Positions 55,962-64,000 of a stretch of 64,000 nucleotides of DNA are shown in pieces. The stretch spans positions 2,594,164-2,658,163 of the forward strand of contig NZ_CP063356.1 in NCBI RefSeq assembly GCF_001866075.3. Reading direction: 5' to 3'. The number at the start of each line of letters is the position of its first letter. The stretch's first letter is position 1. The position numbers and the translations under genes are program-made. Below the pieces are notes generated by a model, which was not told the DNA's origin, searched no databases, and worked only from the letters and a program-made list of their open reading frames with translations. Source of the stretch: Anaerobacillus isosaccharinicus (GTDB lineage Bacteria > Bacillota > Bacilli > Bacillales > Anaerobacillaceae).

Positions 55962-56067
55962 TTTATTTTTGTGTGATTAGTTAGAGTGGAAATGGGTCGC
56001 TTTTGGTAATTATGAAATTCACTCGTGTATAGAATATAAAAACTTTGACAAGAATGTGAAATAGCTC

Positions 56068-56096
56068 TTGACTTTTATTCGACATATTCATACAAT
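56068..56096 (+). promoter_or_regulatory. Sigma-A promoter of the leuS T-box leader
   Basis: TTGACT at 56068-56073 and TACAAT at 56091-56096 with a 17-bp spacer; transcription would start near 56103. Confidence 0.75.
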
Positions 56097-56139
56097 ACAA
56101 ACTATGAGTTAGAAAACAAATAGTAAATTTAGCTAAAAA

Positions 56140-56387
56140 CAATGATGAGGAGTAGTAATGGAACCTCGTGTCTTAGAGAATTGACGGTTGGTGCAAGTCA
56201 ATCATAGAGATCCATGAACTCGCCTAATAGTTGCAAGGGTGAACATTAATAGTAGCTCTTGTCGTCTGGCCGCGTTAAGGTGTCAAATAAGTGAGTGTAT
56301 CCAACACTAAATTGGGTGGTACCGCGGGAATAATTTTGTTATTAACCTCTCGTCCCTAACGTTAACGTTAGTGGTGGGAGGTTTTTT
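56140..56387 (+). promoter_or_regulatory. T-box leader (leucine) with terminator, upstream of leuS
   Basis: The diagnostic T-box sequence TGGGTGGTACCGCG is at 56313-56326, upstream of a terminator from AACCTCTC (56344) to GGAGGTTTTTT (56387). The leader contains stem I with GATGAGGAGTAGTAATGG and the specifier context GAACTCGCC; the codon CTC at 56219-56221 reads leucine, in agreement with the gene downstream. Uncharged leucine tRNA would favour readthrough. About 150 bp of linker, including GTTTAGAGTTTAAAG-like repeats, lie between the terminator and leuS. Confidence 0.92.
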
Positions 56388-56539
56388 ATGCTGTTTTTTA
56401 AATAGTTTAGAGTTTAAAGTGTTGAGTTTAGAGTTATTGTCGCAGAGCTTTGGTGCTTCTCTTTCCTTTATCCAATACACTTATACTTTGATCAAATCAA
56501 TATATGTAAATAGTTTAGAAAAATAAGGAGGTTGTTCAC

Positions 56540-58957
56540 ATGTCTTTTTCACATCAAGAAATAGAGAAAAAGTGGCAAAAGTACTGGGAAGAAAACAAAA
56601 CGTTTAAAACTGGGGAAGATGAAAATAAAGAGAAGTTTTATGCTCTTGATATGTTTCCTTTTCCATCTGGGGCAGGACTTCATGTTGGTCATCCGGAAGG
56701 CTATACAGCGACAGACATTCTTTCTAGAATGAAACGGATGCAAGGATATAACGTGCTTCATCCGATGGGGTGGGATGCGTTTGGATTACCTGCTGAGCAA
56801 TATGCTCTTGATACGGGAAATGACCCAGCAGAATTTACGATTAAAAATATCGATACGTTCCGTCGCCAGATTAAGTCACTAGGATTTTCTTATGATTGGG
56901 AACGTGAAGTAAGTACAATAGATCCAAATTATTACAAATGGACTCAATGGATTTTCTTAAAACTTTATGAAAAAGGTTTAGCTTATATAGATGAAGTTGC
57001 AGTTAACTGGTGTCCAGCTCTTGGTACAGTTCTTGCTAATGAAGAAGTCATCGATGGAAAAAGTGAGCGCGGTGGACACCCAGTTGAGCGCCGACCAATG
57101 AAACAGTGGATGTTAAAAATCACGGCTTATGCAGATCGTCTCTTAGATGATTTAGACGAGCTTGATTGGTCAGAGAGTATTAAAGATATGCAACGAAATT
57201 GGATTGGCCGATCTGAAGGTGCCGAAATCCATTTTGAGATAGAAGGCCATGATCAATCGTTTACAGTATTTACAACACGTCCAGATACTTTATTTGGAGC
57301 TACCTATGCGGTGTTAGCTCCTGAACATAAATTAGTACAAAACATCGTGACAGAAGCGCAGAAAGAAGCTGTCGAAGCTTATAAGAAAAAGGTCTCTATG
57401 AAGAGTGATCTTGAACGTACTGAACTTTCTAAAGAAAAGACAGGTGTTTTCACAGGAGCATATGCAATTAATCCTGCCAATGGAAAGAAGCTACCGATTT
57501 GGCTTGCTGACTATGTACTAGTCACTTATGGGACAGGAGCAATTATGGCCGTACCTGCGCATGACGAGCGCGATTATGAATTTGCGCGTGCCTTTGACCT
57601 TCCAATTGTCGAAGTTGTTTCAGGTGGAAATATCGAAGAAACAGCCTATACAGGCGATGGTACTCTTGTTAATTCCCAATTTCTTGATGGTTTAAATAAG
57701 AAAGAGGCCATTGCAAAAATGATTGAATGGTTAGAAGCCGGTGGAAAAGGAACAAAGAAAGTGACGTTCCGCCTACGTGATTGGTTATTTAGTCGCCAAA
57801 GATATTGGGGAGAACCAATTCCGATCATTCACTGGGAAGATGGGACGATGACAGCAGTCCCAGAAGAAGAGCTTCCGCTGCTTTTACCAAAAATGGATCA
57901 AATTAGACCTTCAGACACAGGCGAATCTCCTTTAGCTAACAACAAAGAGTGGCTACATGTTGTAGATCCTGCCACAGGCAAAAAGGGAAGACGTGAAACA
58001 AATACTATGCCAAACTGGGCAGGGAGCTGCTGGTATTACTTACGCTACATTGATCCGAACAATAGTGAAGCATTAGCAGATCCAGAAAAATTAAAAAAAT
58101 GGCTACCTGTTGATATTTATATTGGTGGAGCAGAGCATGCTGTACTACACTTACTTTACGCTCGTTTCTGGCACAAGTTTTTATACGATATAGGCGTAGT
58201 TTCAACTAAGGAACCGTTCCAAAAGCTCTACAACCAAGGTATGATCCTAGGTGAAAATAATGAAAAAATGAGTAAATCTAAAGGGAACGTTGTCAATCCT
58301 GATGATATCGTTACAAGCCACGGTGCTGATACACTTCGCTTATATGAAATGTTTATGGGCCCACTAGATGCTTCGATTGCTTGGAGTGAAAATGGTTTAG
58401 ATGGTGCTCGCCGTTTCTTAGATCGTATCTGGCGTTTATTTATTTCGGAAGATGGCAACTTAAGTTCAGTCGTTACTGAAAGTGAAGGAACTGAAGCATA
58501 TCAGCGCGTTTACCATCAAACCGTGAAAAAAGTAACCGATGACCTTTCAGGCTTACGTTTTAACGTTGCGATCTCACAGTTAATGGTCTTCATTAACGAA
58601 AGCTACAAGCAAAATGAAATTCCAAAATCGTTTGTTGAAGGCTTTGTGAAGCTCCTTTCACCAGTTGCCCCACACATTGCTGAAGAACTTTGGGAAAAGT
58701 TAGGATTTAACGGTACTTTAGCTTATGAGGCTTGGCCAACATTCGATGAGAACATGCTTGTTGAAAATGAAGTTGAGGTTGTTGTCCAAGTAAACGGAAA
58801 GTTAAAAGGAAAGTTGTTACTTCCAAAAGACTCAAGTCGTGAAGAGATGGAAGAACTAGCGAAAAACGATGATAAAATTAAAGTAGAGCTTGAAGGAAAA
58901 ACAATTCGTAAAGTCATTGCTGTACCAAATAAATTAATTAATTTTGTAGCTAACTAA
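56540..58957 (+). CDS. leuS: Leucyl-tRNA synthetase
   Basis: 805 residues, normal length. It has the class I signatures [12 protein letters not shown] (HIGH) and EKMSKSKGN (KMSKS), the CP1 editing domain with the threonine-rich [13 protein letters not shown] motif and the conserved [19 protein letters not shown]. It charges tRNA-Leu. AAGGAGG precedes the ATG. The T-box leader matches its amino acid. Confidence 0.98.
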   Translation: MSFSHQEIEKKWQKYWEENKTFKTGEDENKEKFYALDMFPFPSGAGLHVGHPEGYTATDILSRMKRMQGYNVLHPMGWDAFGLPAEQYALDTGNDPAEFTIKNIDTFRRQIKSLGFSYDWEREVSTIDPNYYKWTQWIFLKLYEKGLAYIDEVAVNWCPALGTVLANEEVIDGKSERGGHPVERRPMKQWMLKITAYADRLLDDLDELDWSESIKDMQRNWIGRSEGAEIHFEIEGHDQSFTVFTTRPDTLFGATYAVLAPEHKLVQNIVTEAQKEAVEAYKKKVSMKSDLERTELSKEKTGVFTGAYAINPANGKKLPIWLADYVLVTYGTGAIMAVPAHDERDYEFARAFDLPIVEVVSGGNIEETAYTGDGTLVNSQFLDGLNKKEAIAKMIEWLEAGGKGTKKVTFRLRDWLFSRQRYWGEPIPIIHWEDGTMTAVPEEELPLLLPKMDQIRPSDTGESPLANNKEWLHVVDPATGKKGRRETNTMPNWAGSCWYYLRYIDPNNSEALADPEKLKKWLPVDIYIGGAEHAVLHLLYARFWHKFLYDIGVVSTKEPFQKLYNQGMILGENNEKMSKSKGNVVNPDDIVTSHGADTLRLYEMFMGPLDASIAWSENGLDGARRFLDRIWRLFISEDGNLSSVVTESEGTEAYQRVYHQTVKKVTDDLSGLRFNVAISQLMVFINESYKQNEIPKSFVEGFVKLLSPVAPHIAEELWEKLGFNGTLAYEAWPTFDENMLVENEVEVVVQVNGKLKGKLLLPKDSSREEMEELAKNDDKIKVELEGKTIRKVIAVPNKLINFVAN

Positions 58958-58969
58958 GTGTAATAAATA

Positions 58970-59014
58970 AAAGACTGACAAATTATTGGAAATGTAATTT
59001 GTCAGTCTTTTTTT
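58970..59014 (+). terminator. Terminator of leuS
   Basis: A perfect 16-bp stem (58970-58985 with 58995-59010), a 9-base loop and a run of T. Confidence 0.92.
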
Positions 59015-59039
59015 GTTAAACTAAATCATGTAAACGCTT

Positions 59040-59429
59040 TCAAAATGAGTAACCAAAACGACTATTATTAATCAAATTATAGATCGTGATAAAAAGTTCT
59101 TCATGTACTTCACCATCATTTTTTTTTTCTAATTCATATAACTCAGACACGCTGAAGCCAAAGTATAAGAGTGGAAGTTTAATTTTATTAATAATTTGTT
59201 CAGGTAAGTTTAGTTCACCTGTAAAAATACTATTAATGTTTAAAGTAGAAGTGGAACTCTCAGTTAAATAAATTAAGTCAAGATCAGATACCCCGGATTG
59301 TTTTAATAAAAATCCTACAGGAGAATACCTCGGTTTCTTTTCTACATTCACATCAATAAAAACCCCTTTTGAAATCTCACCTGATGAAATATACTCTCTT
59401 AATTTTGTTAACAAATGAACTTTGTCCAT
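59040..59429 (-). CDS. Hypothetical cytoplasmic protein
   Basis: 129 residues with no signal peptide or membrane segment. I do not recognise the family. The composition is balanced, and GTAGAAGATG-type sequence with GGGGGTAG lies before the ATG. It converges with leuS and stands alone. Coding potential rests on length and a plausible start, so it may be taxon-restricted. The 287-bp gap to the next gene (59430-59716) is AT-rich and has no clear element. Confidence 0.55.
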   Translation of the reverse strand: MDKVHLLTKLREYISSGEISKGVFIDVNVEKKPRYSPVGFLLKQSGVSDLDLIYLTESSTSTLNINSIFTGELNLPEQIINKIKLPLLYFGFSVSELYELEKKNDGEVHEELFITIYNLINNSRFGYSF

Positions 59430-59716
59430 CTTCTACCCCCACTTTCTTCACATTTATATATAAAATATATCAAAAATTACATAATTTTTCAAACAATTCT
59501 AAATTTAATTGACGTTCTAGAAATAATAAATCAAAAAATCATAAGGAAACTCACTTTAAAGAGATCCTCATGACTAATAGACATAGCATTAACATGGATA
59601 AATTATATCTATGTTAATAACTTGTGGGTAAATTGTGAATAAACTCTGCTGAGTTGTTGATATCCTTATGTTTGTGTTAATAACTTCCACAGATATGTTG
59701 ATAAGTCTGTTACTAA

Positions 59717-60988
59717 CTAAAAATTCTGTGAATAATTCCATTCTGCAGCACCTTTTCCAGCTGTGTAACCTGTGGAAAAAGCTACTGTGATGTTATAACC
59801 GCCTGTATACCCGTGGATATCTAGCACTTCTCCACAGAAGAAAAGCCCGTTCATTAATTTAGATTCCATCGTTTTTGGATGAATTTCTTTAACGGAGACT
59901 CCACCACCAGTCACAAACGCTTTTTCTATCGATAAAGTTCCGTTTACCGTAAACGTAAAGCCTTTTATTAATATGGATAAGTGACGAATCGCTTCATTGG
60001 ATATATTGGCAAAAGTATCATTTGCATCTATTGCAGACTTTTCTAAGTAAAAATTGAGAAGCCGCTCAGTGATATAGCCTTTTAAGCAATTTTTTACTGA
60101 CTTTTTTTCGCCTTGTTTTGCCATACTTTTCAATTCTTGAAATACATCTTCAGCACTTTTCTTAGGAAAAACATCGATACTCATTTCGATCTTATCCACA
60201 GAGAATTTTTTTAAGGCCTTAACTACGTATTGACTACAGCGAAGCGCGATTGGTCCGGAAATTCCGAAATGGGTAAAGATCATGTCACCTTCATGACGGA
60301 TCAGAACTTTCCCCTTTGGGTTTAAGACTGACAATCCAACATCACGTAAGGAAATTCCTTGCAATAATTTTTGTTTAATGAAAGGTTCGTTTGATGTAAT
60401 TGGCACTTCCGTGGGAAAAAGCTCTGTTATTGTGTGTCCTGCTTTGCGGGCCCAAGGGTAGCCATCACCGGTGCTACCTGTGTGTGGGACGCTTTTTCCG
60501 CCTACGGCAATAATAACCGCTTTACTGTCGATAACTTTCCCATTCTCTAACTTTACCCCCAAAACTTTGCCATTTTCATAAAGAACATCTTTAACAGGGG
60601 TATTTGTCCACATTTGGACTCTCAAATCTTTTAGCTTTTTTAACAATGTATCCACAACTGTAGTAGCTTTATCACTAACAGGGAACATCCGACCACGGTC
60701 TTCTTCCTTTAATTGAATTCCTAGCTGTTCAAAAAATCGAATAATATCTTCATTATTAAATACAGAAAAGGGACTATGCATAAATCGTCCATTTCCAGGG
60801 ATATGCTTAATTAACTCATCTGTTGCCATCCGGTTCGTCACATTGCAGCGTCCACCACCAGATATGGCAAGTTTTCTTCCTAATTTCTCACCTTTATCAA
60901 TGAGCAAAACTTTTTGCTTTTCTTTTGCAGCAGCGATCGAAGCCATTAATCCAGCTGGACCACCACCAATTACAATTACGTCGTACAT
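59717..60988 (-). CDS. ytfP: HI0933-family FAD-dependent oxidoreductase (YtfP-like)
   Basis: 423 residues. The N-terminus [20 protein letters not shown] is the FAD-binding Rossmann motif, followed by [18 protein letters not shown], the family hallmark, and the C-terminal [11 protein letters not shown] and [16 protein letters not shown] blocks. Related proteins are uncharacterised or act in bile-acid or sugar metabolism; the function of YtfP in this setting is unknown. It is located near leuS in B. subtilis as well. The ATG follows AGGTGG. The upstream gap to 61307 contains two hairpins described separately. Confidence 0.9.
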   Translation of the reverse strand: MYDVIVIGGGPAGLMASIAAAKEKQKVLLIDKGEKLGRKLAISGGGRCNVTNRMATDELIKHIPGNGRFMHSPFSVFNNEDIIRFFEQLGIQLKEEDRGRMFPVSDKATTVVDTLLKKLKDLRVQMWTNTPVKDVLYENGKVLGVKLENGKVIDSKAVIIAVGGKSVPHTGSTGDGYPWARKAGHTITELFPTEVPITSNEPFIKQKLLQGISLRDVGLSVLNPKGKVLIRHEGDMIFTHFGISGPIALRCSQYVVKALKKFSVDKIEMSIDVFPKKSAEDVFQELKSMAKQGEKKSVKNCLKGYITERLLNFYLEKSAIDANDTFANISNEAIRHLSILIKGFTFTVNGTLSIEKAFVTGGGVSVKEIHPKTMESKLMNGLFFCGEVLDIHGYTGGYNITVAFSTGYTAGKGAAEWNYSQNF

Positions 60989-61187
60989 ATGTATCCACCT
61001 ACCAAATTTAATTTCTTATAATTTCTGTATTATAGCATAGTATTGCTCAACTTTTGCTGCTTCAGACCTAACCAAGTCTTTAGTGTACCCATATGAATTT
61101 TGTTCAGTTATTTGAATTGAAATACACAAAAATACTCAGTTCAAACTAGAAAAAACTTATAAAGAAGTTTAGTTAAAACAAGAATAC

Positions 61188-61216
61188 AAAGCGAGCTAGG
61201 GGCTAACTCGCTTTTT
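61188..61216 (-). terminator. Hairpin downstream of the IclR gene (second terminator)
   Basis: GCGAG and CTCGC pair around an inner CTA-TAG-like stem. On both strands a short T-run follows, so it may act in either direction. Confidence 0.5.
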
Positions 61217-61263
61217 CCAGCATTTAACATATGTAGTAGAATTGAAATTTTTCAATAGAAAGT

Positions 61264-61295
61264 AAAAAATAAAAAAACACATGAAAGTTCATGCG
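61264..61295 (-). terminator. Terminator of the IclR-family gene
   Basis: On the minus strand the palindrome CATGAACTTTCATG is followed by TG and a long run of T with one A. Confidence 0.7.
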
Positions 61296-61307
61296 TTTCC
61301 TTGTTCT

Positions 61308-62093
61308 TTAGAATATAGTATTAGTTTTCTTTTCAACATAACCAAAGTTCAATGAAATTTCTGCCGTGGTTTGTCTAACCTTATCTATGAGTAGATTGTT
61401 AACTACATCCATAGTTATCCGGTTACTAGGACCTGAGATACTAAATGTCGCAATGATATTGCCGTTGTAGTCATAAATGGGAGCGGCTATACACCTAATT
61501 CCATCCTGATATTCTACATTATCTAAAGAATATTGTTGCTGCTTTATTTTTTCAACCTCTCGAATAAGCTCTTCCTTTGAAGTGATCGTTGCTTCAGTTC
61601 TTGGAAAGAATTCAATCTTCGATACGATTTTGTTAAACTTCGTTTCTGACATTCCTGAAAGTAGGACTTTTCCTACTCCAGTACAATACATAGGAGCACG
61701 GCTACCAATACGAGAGTACATTCGAATGGTTTGATTACTTTCAATTTTGTCAACATACATAACCTCTCCATTATCTTCAATACATAAATGGACAGTTTCA
61801 TTTACATCTCTAACTAATTTCTCCAAATAAGGCTTTGATATCTCTGTAATATTCATGTTACTTAAAATATTTCTAGATAGATAGACAATTTGTAGCCCAA
61901 GCTTATATTTATCAGTAGTATCGTCTTTTACTACATAATTCATATTCACTAATGTGGATAAAAGTCTATGGGTAGTACTTTTGTTCAATCCAACTAATTC
62001 AGATAGTCGGGTTATTTGAATTCCATCAGGATATTCAGATAACATATCTAAAATTGTTAATGCCCGCTCAATTGATTGTACATTGTTACTCAT
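61308..62093 (-). CDS. IclR-family transcriptional regulator
   Basis: 261 residues: an N-terminal winged helix-turn-helix (IQITRLSELVGLNKSTTHRL near residues 20-39) and the IclR effector domain (SRIGSRAPMYCTGVGKVLLS, IRCIAAPIYDYNGNIIATFS). These regulate catabolic genes for small carbon compounds and usually bind as dimers near divergent promoters. It is divergent from the dehydrogenase gene with a palindrome between them. GAGAGGGATAAGG precedes the ATG. Confidence 0.9.
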   Translation of the reverse strand: MSNNVQSIERALTILDMLSEYPDGIQITRLSELVGLNKSTTHRLLSTLVNMNYVVKDDTTDKYKLGLQIVYLSRNILSNMNITEISKPYLEKLVRDVNETVHLCIEDNGEVMYVDKIESNQTIRMYSRIGSRAPMYCTGVGKVLLSGMSETKFNKIVSKIEFFPRTEATITSKEELIREVEKIKQQQYSLDNVEYQDGIRCIAAPIYDYNGNIIATFSISGPSNRITMDVVNNLLIDKVRQTTAEISLNFGYVEKKTNTIF

Positions 62094-62323
62094 CCTTATC
62101 CCTCTCTTACTTTTGGATTAATAAAATGGAACTCTGTTTCATTAAATGATACTCTATTTAACCAATTTTGTAAACCGGTAAACAATTTTTATCACTAAAT
62201 ATGACTTTTTTGTGAAAAATCCAATTTAAACGTCTTAAATTTGTGGTTAAAAAGTGCAAAAAACATAGGTAAAAACACAACTTTTCTCTGAAATTTTGTG
62301 TTTTTTTTTAAAAAAAAGGGTTA

Positions 62324-62351
62324 TTGACAACAACGTTGAAAGCGCTATAAT
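62324..62351 (+). promoter_or_regulatory. Sigma-A promoter of the dehydrogenase/TRAP genes
   Basis: TTGACA at 62324-62329 and TATAAT at 62346-62351 are separated by 16 bp, both consensus. Confidence 0.8.
62336..62350 (+). promoter_or_regulatory. CcpA cre-like site in the promoter spacer
   Basis: TTGAAAGCGCTATAA matches the cre consensus WTGNAANCGNWNNCW except at one position. Placed between -35 and -10, it would repress transcription when bound by CcpA, so glucose would turn the operon off. Confidence 0.6.
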
Positions 62352-62366
62352 TAAATTAATAGAACA

Positions 62367-62387
62367 GCGTTCCACGATGCGGAACGC
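62367..62387 (+). promoter_or_regulatory. Palindromic operator, candidate IclR site
   Basis: GCGTTCC and GGAACGC form a perfect 7-bp inverted repeat around ACGATGC. The site is 15-35 bp after the -10 box. Its core is close to the GGAA/TTCC pattern of IclR-type operators; binding by the divergent regulator is inferred. Confidence 0.55.
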
Positions 62388-62421
62388 CATTAGTTCTAAC
62401 TTAATACATAGGGGTGTGATT

Positions 62422-63423
62422 ATGTCACGAACTAAAGTTATTATTACAGATCTTGATCATGACAATATTCATATAGAAACAAAGTTGTTTCAAGATTATT
62501 CGATACCATTTGAATTAAAGCAGTGTAAAACAGAAGATGAATTAATTAACGAGTGCCAAGGGGCAACTGCTTTTGCAATTCAATATGCTCCAATTACAAA
62601 AAAGGTTATAGAGAGTTTACCAGATTTAAGATTGGTAGTTCGCTATGGTGTTGGAGTTAATACGGTAGATTTGGAAGCGGCTACAGCCTATGGAGTTCAA
62701 ATTTGTAATATTCCGGATTACGGAACTCACGAGGTAGCAGATCATGCACTTGCAATGATGCTTAGCCTCACTAGGAAAATCACTCAAATGAATAATTTGA
62801 TCCGAAACGGTATTTGGGACTATCAAAAGAGTATTCCTGTCTTTCGACATAGTGAACAAATTATAGGAGTAATAGGCTTAGGTAGAATAGGAACAGCCTT
62901 TGCACAAAAAGCTCATTCGCTAGGTTGTAAGGTTATTGGATTTGATCTTAACAAAAAACAAAACAATCGAAGTAAGTTTGTTGAAATGGTTTCATTTCAA
63001 GAATTAATAGAGCAATCAGATGTAATTTCTATACATTGTCCATTAGAAACAGCTGAGGATTTAATTAATGAGCAGCAGTTAATGAGCATGAAGTCAACTG
63101 CTTACCTGATAAATGTATCTAGGGGCGGTATTGTAAATGAAAAAGCTCTTGATAAGGCTCTAAGTGAAGGATGGATTGCAGGGGCTGCTGTAGATGTTGC
63201 CAAAACAGAACCAATAGCTGTCGAATCACCGTTGCTAAAGCATGATAATTTCTTATGCACACCTCACATGGGGTGGTATTCAGAGCAATCCGCAAAAGAA
63301 TTAAAACGTAAGGTTGCTGAGGAAGTTATTAGATTTTTACAAAACGAGAAAGTACATTATCCGGTAAATACTCCAAATGGAGATATTATACAAAAACGAA
63401 ATAAAGGTGGGTTTGGTTTATGA
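62422..63423 (+). CDS. D-isomer specific 2-hydroxyacid dehydrogenase (C-terminal-binding-protein-like)
   Basis: 333 residues with the NAD-binding GVIGLGRIGTAFAQKAHSLG near residue 150 and catalytic residues in VSRGGIVNEKAL (Arg) and TPHMGWYSEQSA (His), as in CtBP-like D-2-hydroxyacid dehydrogenases. It reduces a 2-oxoacid or oxidises the D-hydroxyacid with NAD. The ATG at 62422 follows AGGGGTGTG. Its stop overlaps the next gene (ATGA), a TRAP-transporter binding protein, suggesting uptake and oxidation of a sugar acid or hydroxyacid. Confidence 0.9.
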   Translation: MSRTKVIITDLDHDNIHIETKLFQDYSIPFELKQCKTEDELINECQGATAFAIQYAPITKKVIESLPDLRLVVRYGVGVNTVDLEAATAYGVQICNIPDYGTHEVADHALAMMLSLTRKITQMNNLIRNGIWDYQKSIPVFRHSEQIIGVIGLGRIGTAFAQKAHSLGCKVIGFDLNKKQNNRSKFVEMVSFQELIEQSDVISIHCPLETAEDLINEQQLMSMKSTAYLINVSRGGIVNEKALDKALSEGWIAGAAVDVAKTEPIAVESPLLKHDNFLCTPHMGWYSEQSAKELKRKVAEEVIRFLQNEKVHYPVNTPNGDIIQKRNKGGFGL

Positions 63424-64000
63424 GAAAAAAAACATTAGCATTATTAATTACACTTCTACTAGCGATCGTAGCAGTAGTAGGTTGTGGAGGTTCAGAGAAA
63501 TCAAATAGTGAACCACAAACAGGCGGTACAGATACAGAAGCGCCAGCAAATGTAAAAACAAAAGAATTAAAGTTAGCTTTTAACCAACCAGAAAATCATC
63601 CACAGTATAAAGCAATGGAAGAATTAAGTGAAAAATTTGCAGAACAAACAAATAATGAGTATAAAATTGAGATTTTTCCAAATGAATTACTAGGATCACA
63701 ACGTGAAACGATCGAATTAGTTCAATCAGGAACAATCGCAATGTCGATTGTGGCAGGAAGCTTAATGGAGAACTTTAATCCAGATTATACGGTGTTCAAC
63801 CTTCCTTATGTATACGACAGTCAAGAGCACCAAATGTCAGTATTAAACAATCAAGAAATCGTAGGTGAACTTTTCCGTTCTACTGAATCACAAGGGATGT
63901 TCGTATTAGGTACCTTCCACGGTGGGACTCGTAACGTTTATACGAAGAAGCCAGTATTTTCGCCAGCCGATCTAAAAGGAATGAAAATTCGTGTAATGGA
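63420..64000 (+). CDS. TRAP transporter substrate-binding lipoprotein, DctP family (cut by window edge)
   Basis: The first 193 codons are in the window. It has a lipoprotein signal with the box VVGC (cysteine near residue 22) and the DctP-family sequence LAFNQPENHPQYKAMEELSEKF, FPNELLGSQRETIELVQSG, and FHGGTRNVYTKKP. TRAP transporters import dicarboxylates, sugar acids or other organic acids with sodium. The ATG overlaps the dehydrogenase stop. Genes for the membrane subunits should follow beyond 64000. Confidence 0.9.
   Translation, partial: MRKKTLALLITLLLAIVAVVGCGGSEKSNSEPQTGGTDTEAPANVKTKELKLAFNQPENHPQYKAMEELSEKFAEQTNNEYKIEIFPNELLGSQRETIELVQSGTIAMSIVAGSLMENFNPDYTVFNLPYVYDSQEHQMSVLNNQEIVGELFRSTESQGMFVLGTFHGGTRNVYTKKPVFSPADLKGMKIRVM

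Overview
The window looks like chromosome of a low-GC, endospore-forming member of the Bacillaceae with an anaerobic or facultatively anaerobic lifestyle. The evidence is AT-rich DNA, strong AGGAGG-type ribosome binding sites, S-box and T-box leaders, spore genes (CotX-like, YjcZ-like, a broken GerPA-like gene) and many genes whose order recalls the ytk-ytl-pckA-metK-yto-ytp-ytq-leuS-ytf segment of Bacillus subtilis. No rRNA, tRNA, CRISPR array or prophage was seen.

Layout. 1-4.8 kb: partial D-threonine-aldolase-like gene (minus strand), a CBO0543-like membrane protein, a YtrA-type GntR/ABC operon behind a palindromic operator, and a YdcF-family gene. 5-8.9 kb: DedA protein, family III CoA-transferase plus thiolase, convergent polysaccharide deacetylase. 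9.2-20.2 kb: a formate dehydrogenase island: fdhD, a Tat-exported catalytic subunit read through an in-frame TGA as selenocysteine, a four-cluster ferredoxin subunit, cytochrome b subunit, fdhE, mobA, moeA, a MoeA-periplasmic-binding-protein fusion and tatA. Two Fnr/CRP-type half-palindromes lie near -41.5 of predicted promoters, one before fdhD and one before fdhE. 20.4-27.6 kb: chemoreceptor, cold-shock protein, MFS pump, ytkD-like Nudix, CotX-like coat protein and a ytlA/C/D-like ABC importer. 27.8-31.3 kb: pckA and S-box-controlled metK. 31.6-39.9 kb: complete glycogen operon glgB-C-D-A-P. 

40.0-44.7 kb: two directly abutted, slightly diverged copies of a 1.9 kb insertion sequence interrupt a GerPA-like germination gene. 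The outer flanks are a 4-bp TAAT duplication, and removing the dimer plus one TAAT restores one 139-codon reading frame. A tandem array of about six 52-53 bp units follows. 44.7-61 kb: ytoA, ytpA, ytpB (terpene synthase), a renalase-like FAD enzyme, speD, a YjcZ-like gene, beta-carbonic anhydrase, the ytqB/ytqA pair, threonine aldolase, an MFS transporter, a diguanylate cyclase, T-box-controlled leuS and ytfP. 61.3-64 kb: an IclR regulator divergent from a 2-hydroxyacid dehydrogenase and a TRAP-transporter binding protein cut by the window end; their shared promoter carries a cre-like site and a palindrome.

The formate dehydrogenase genes form one functional unit: molybdenum-cofactor synthesis (mobA, moeA), sulfur transfer to the cofactor (fdhD), maturation (fdhE), Tat export (tatA) and the enzyme itself. 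Selenocysteine genes (selA, selB, selC, selD) are not in the window and must lie elsewhere if the enzyme is made.
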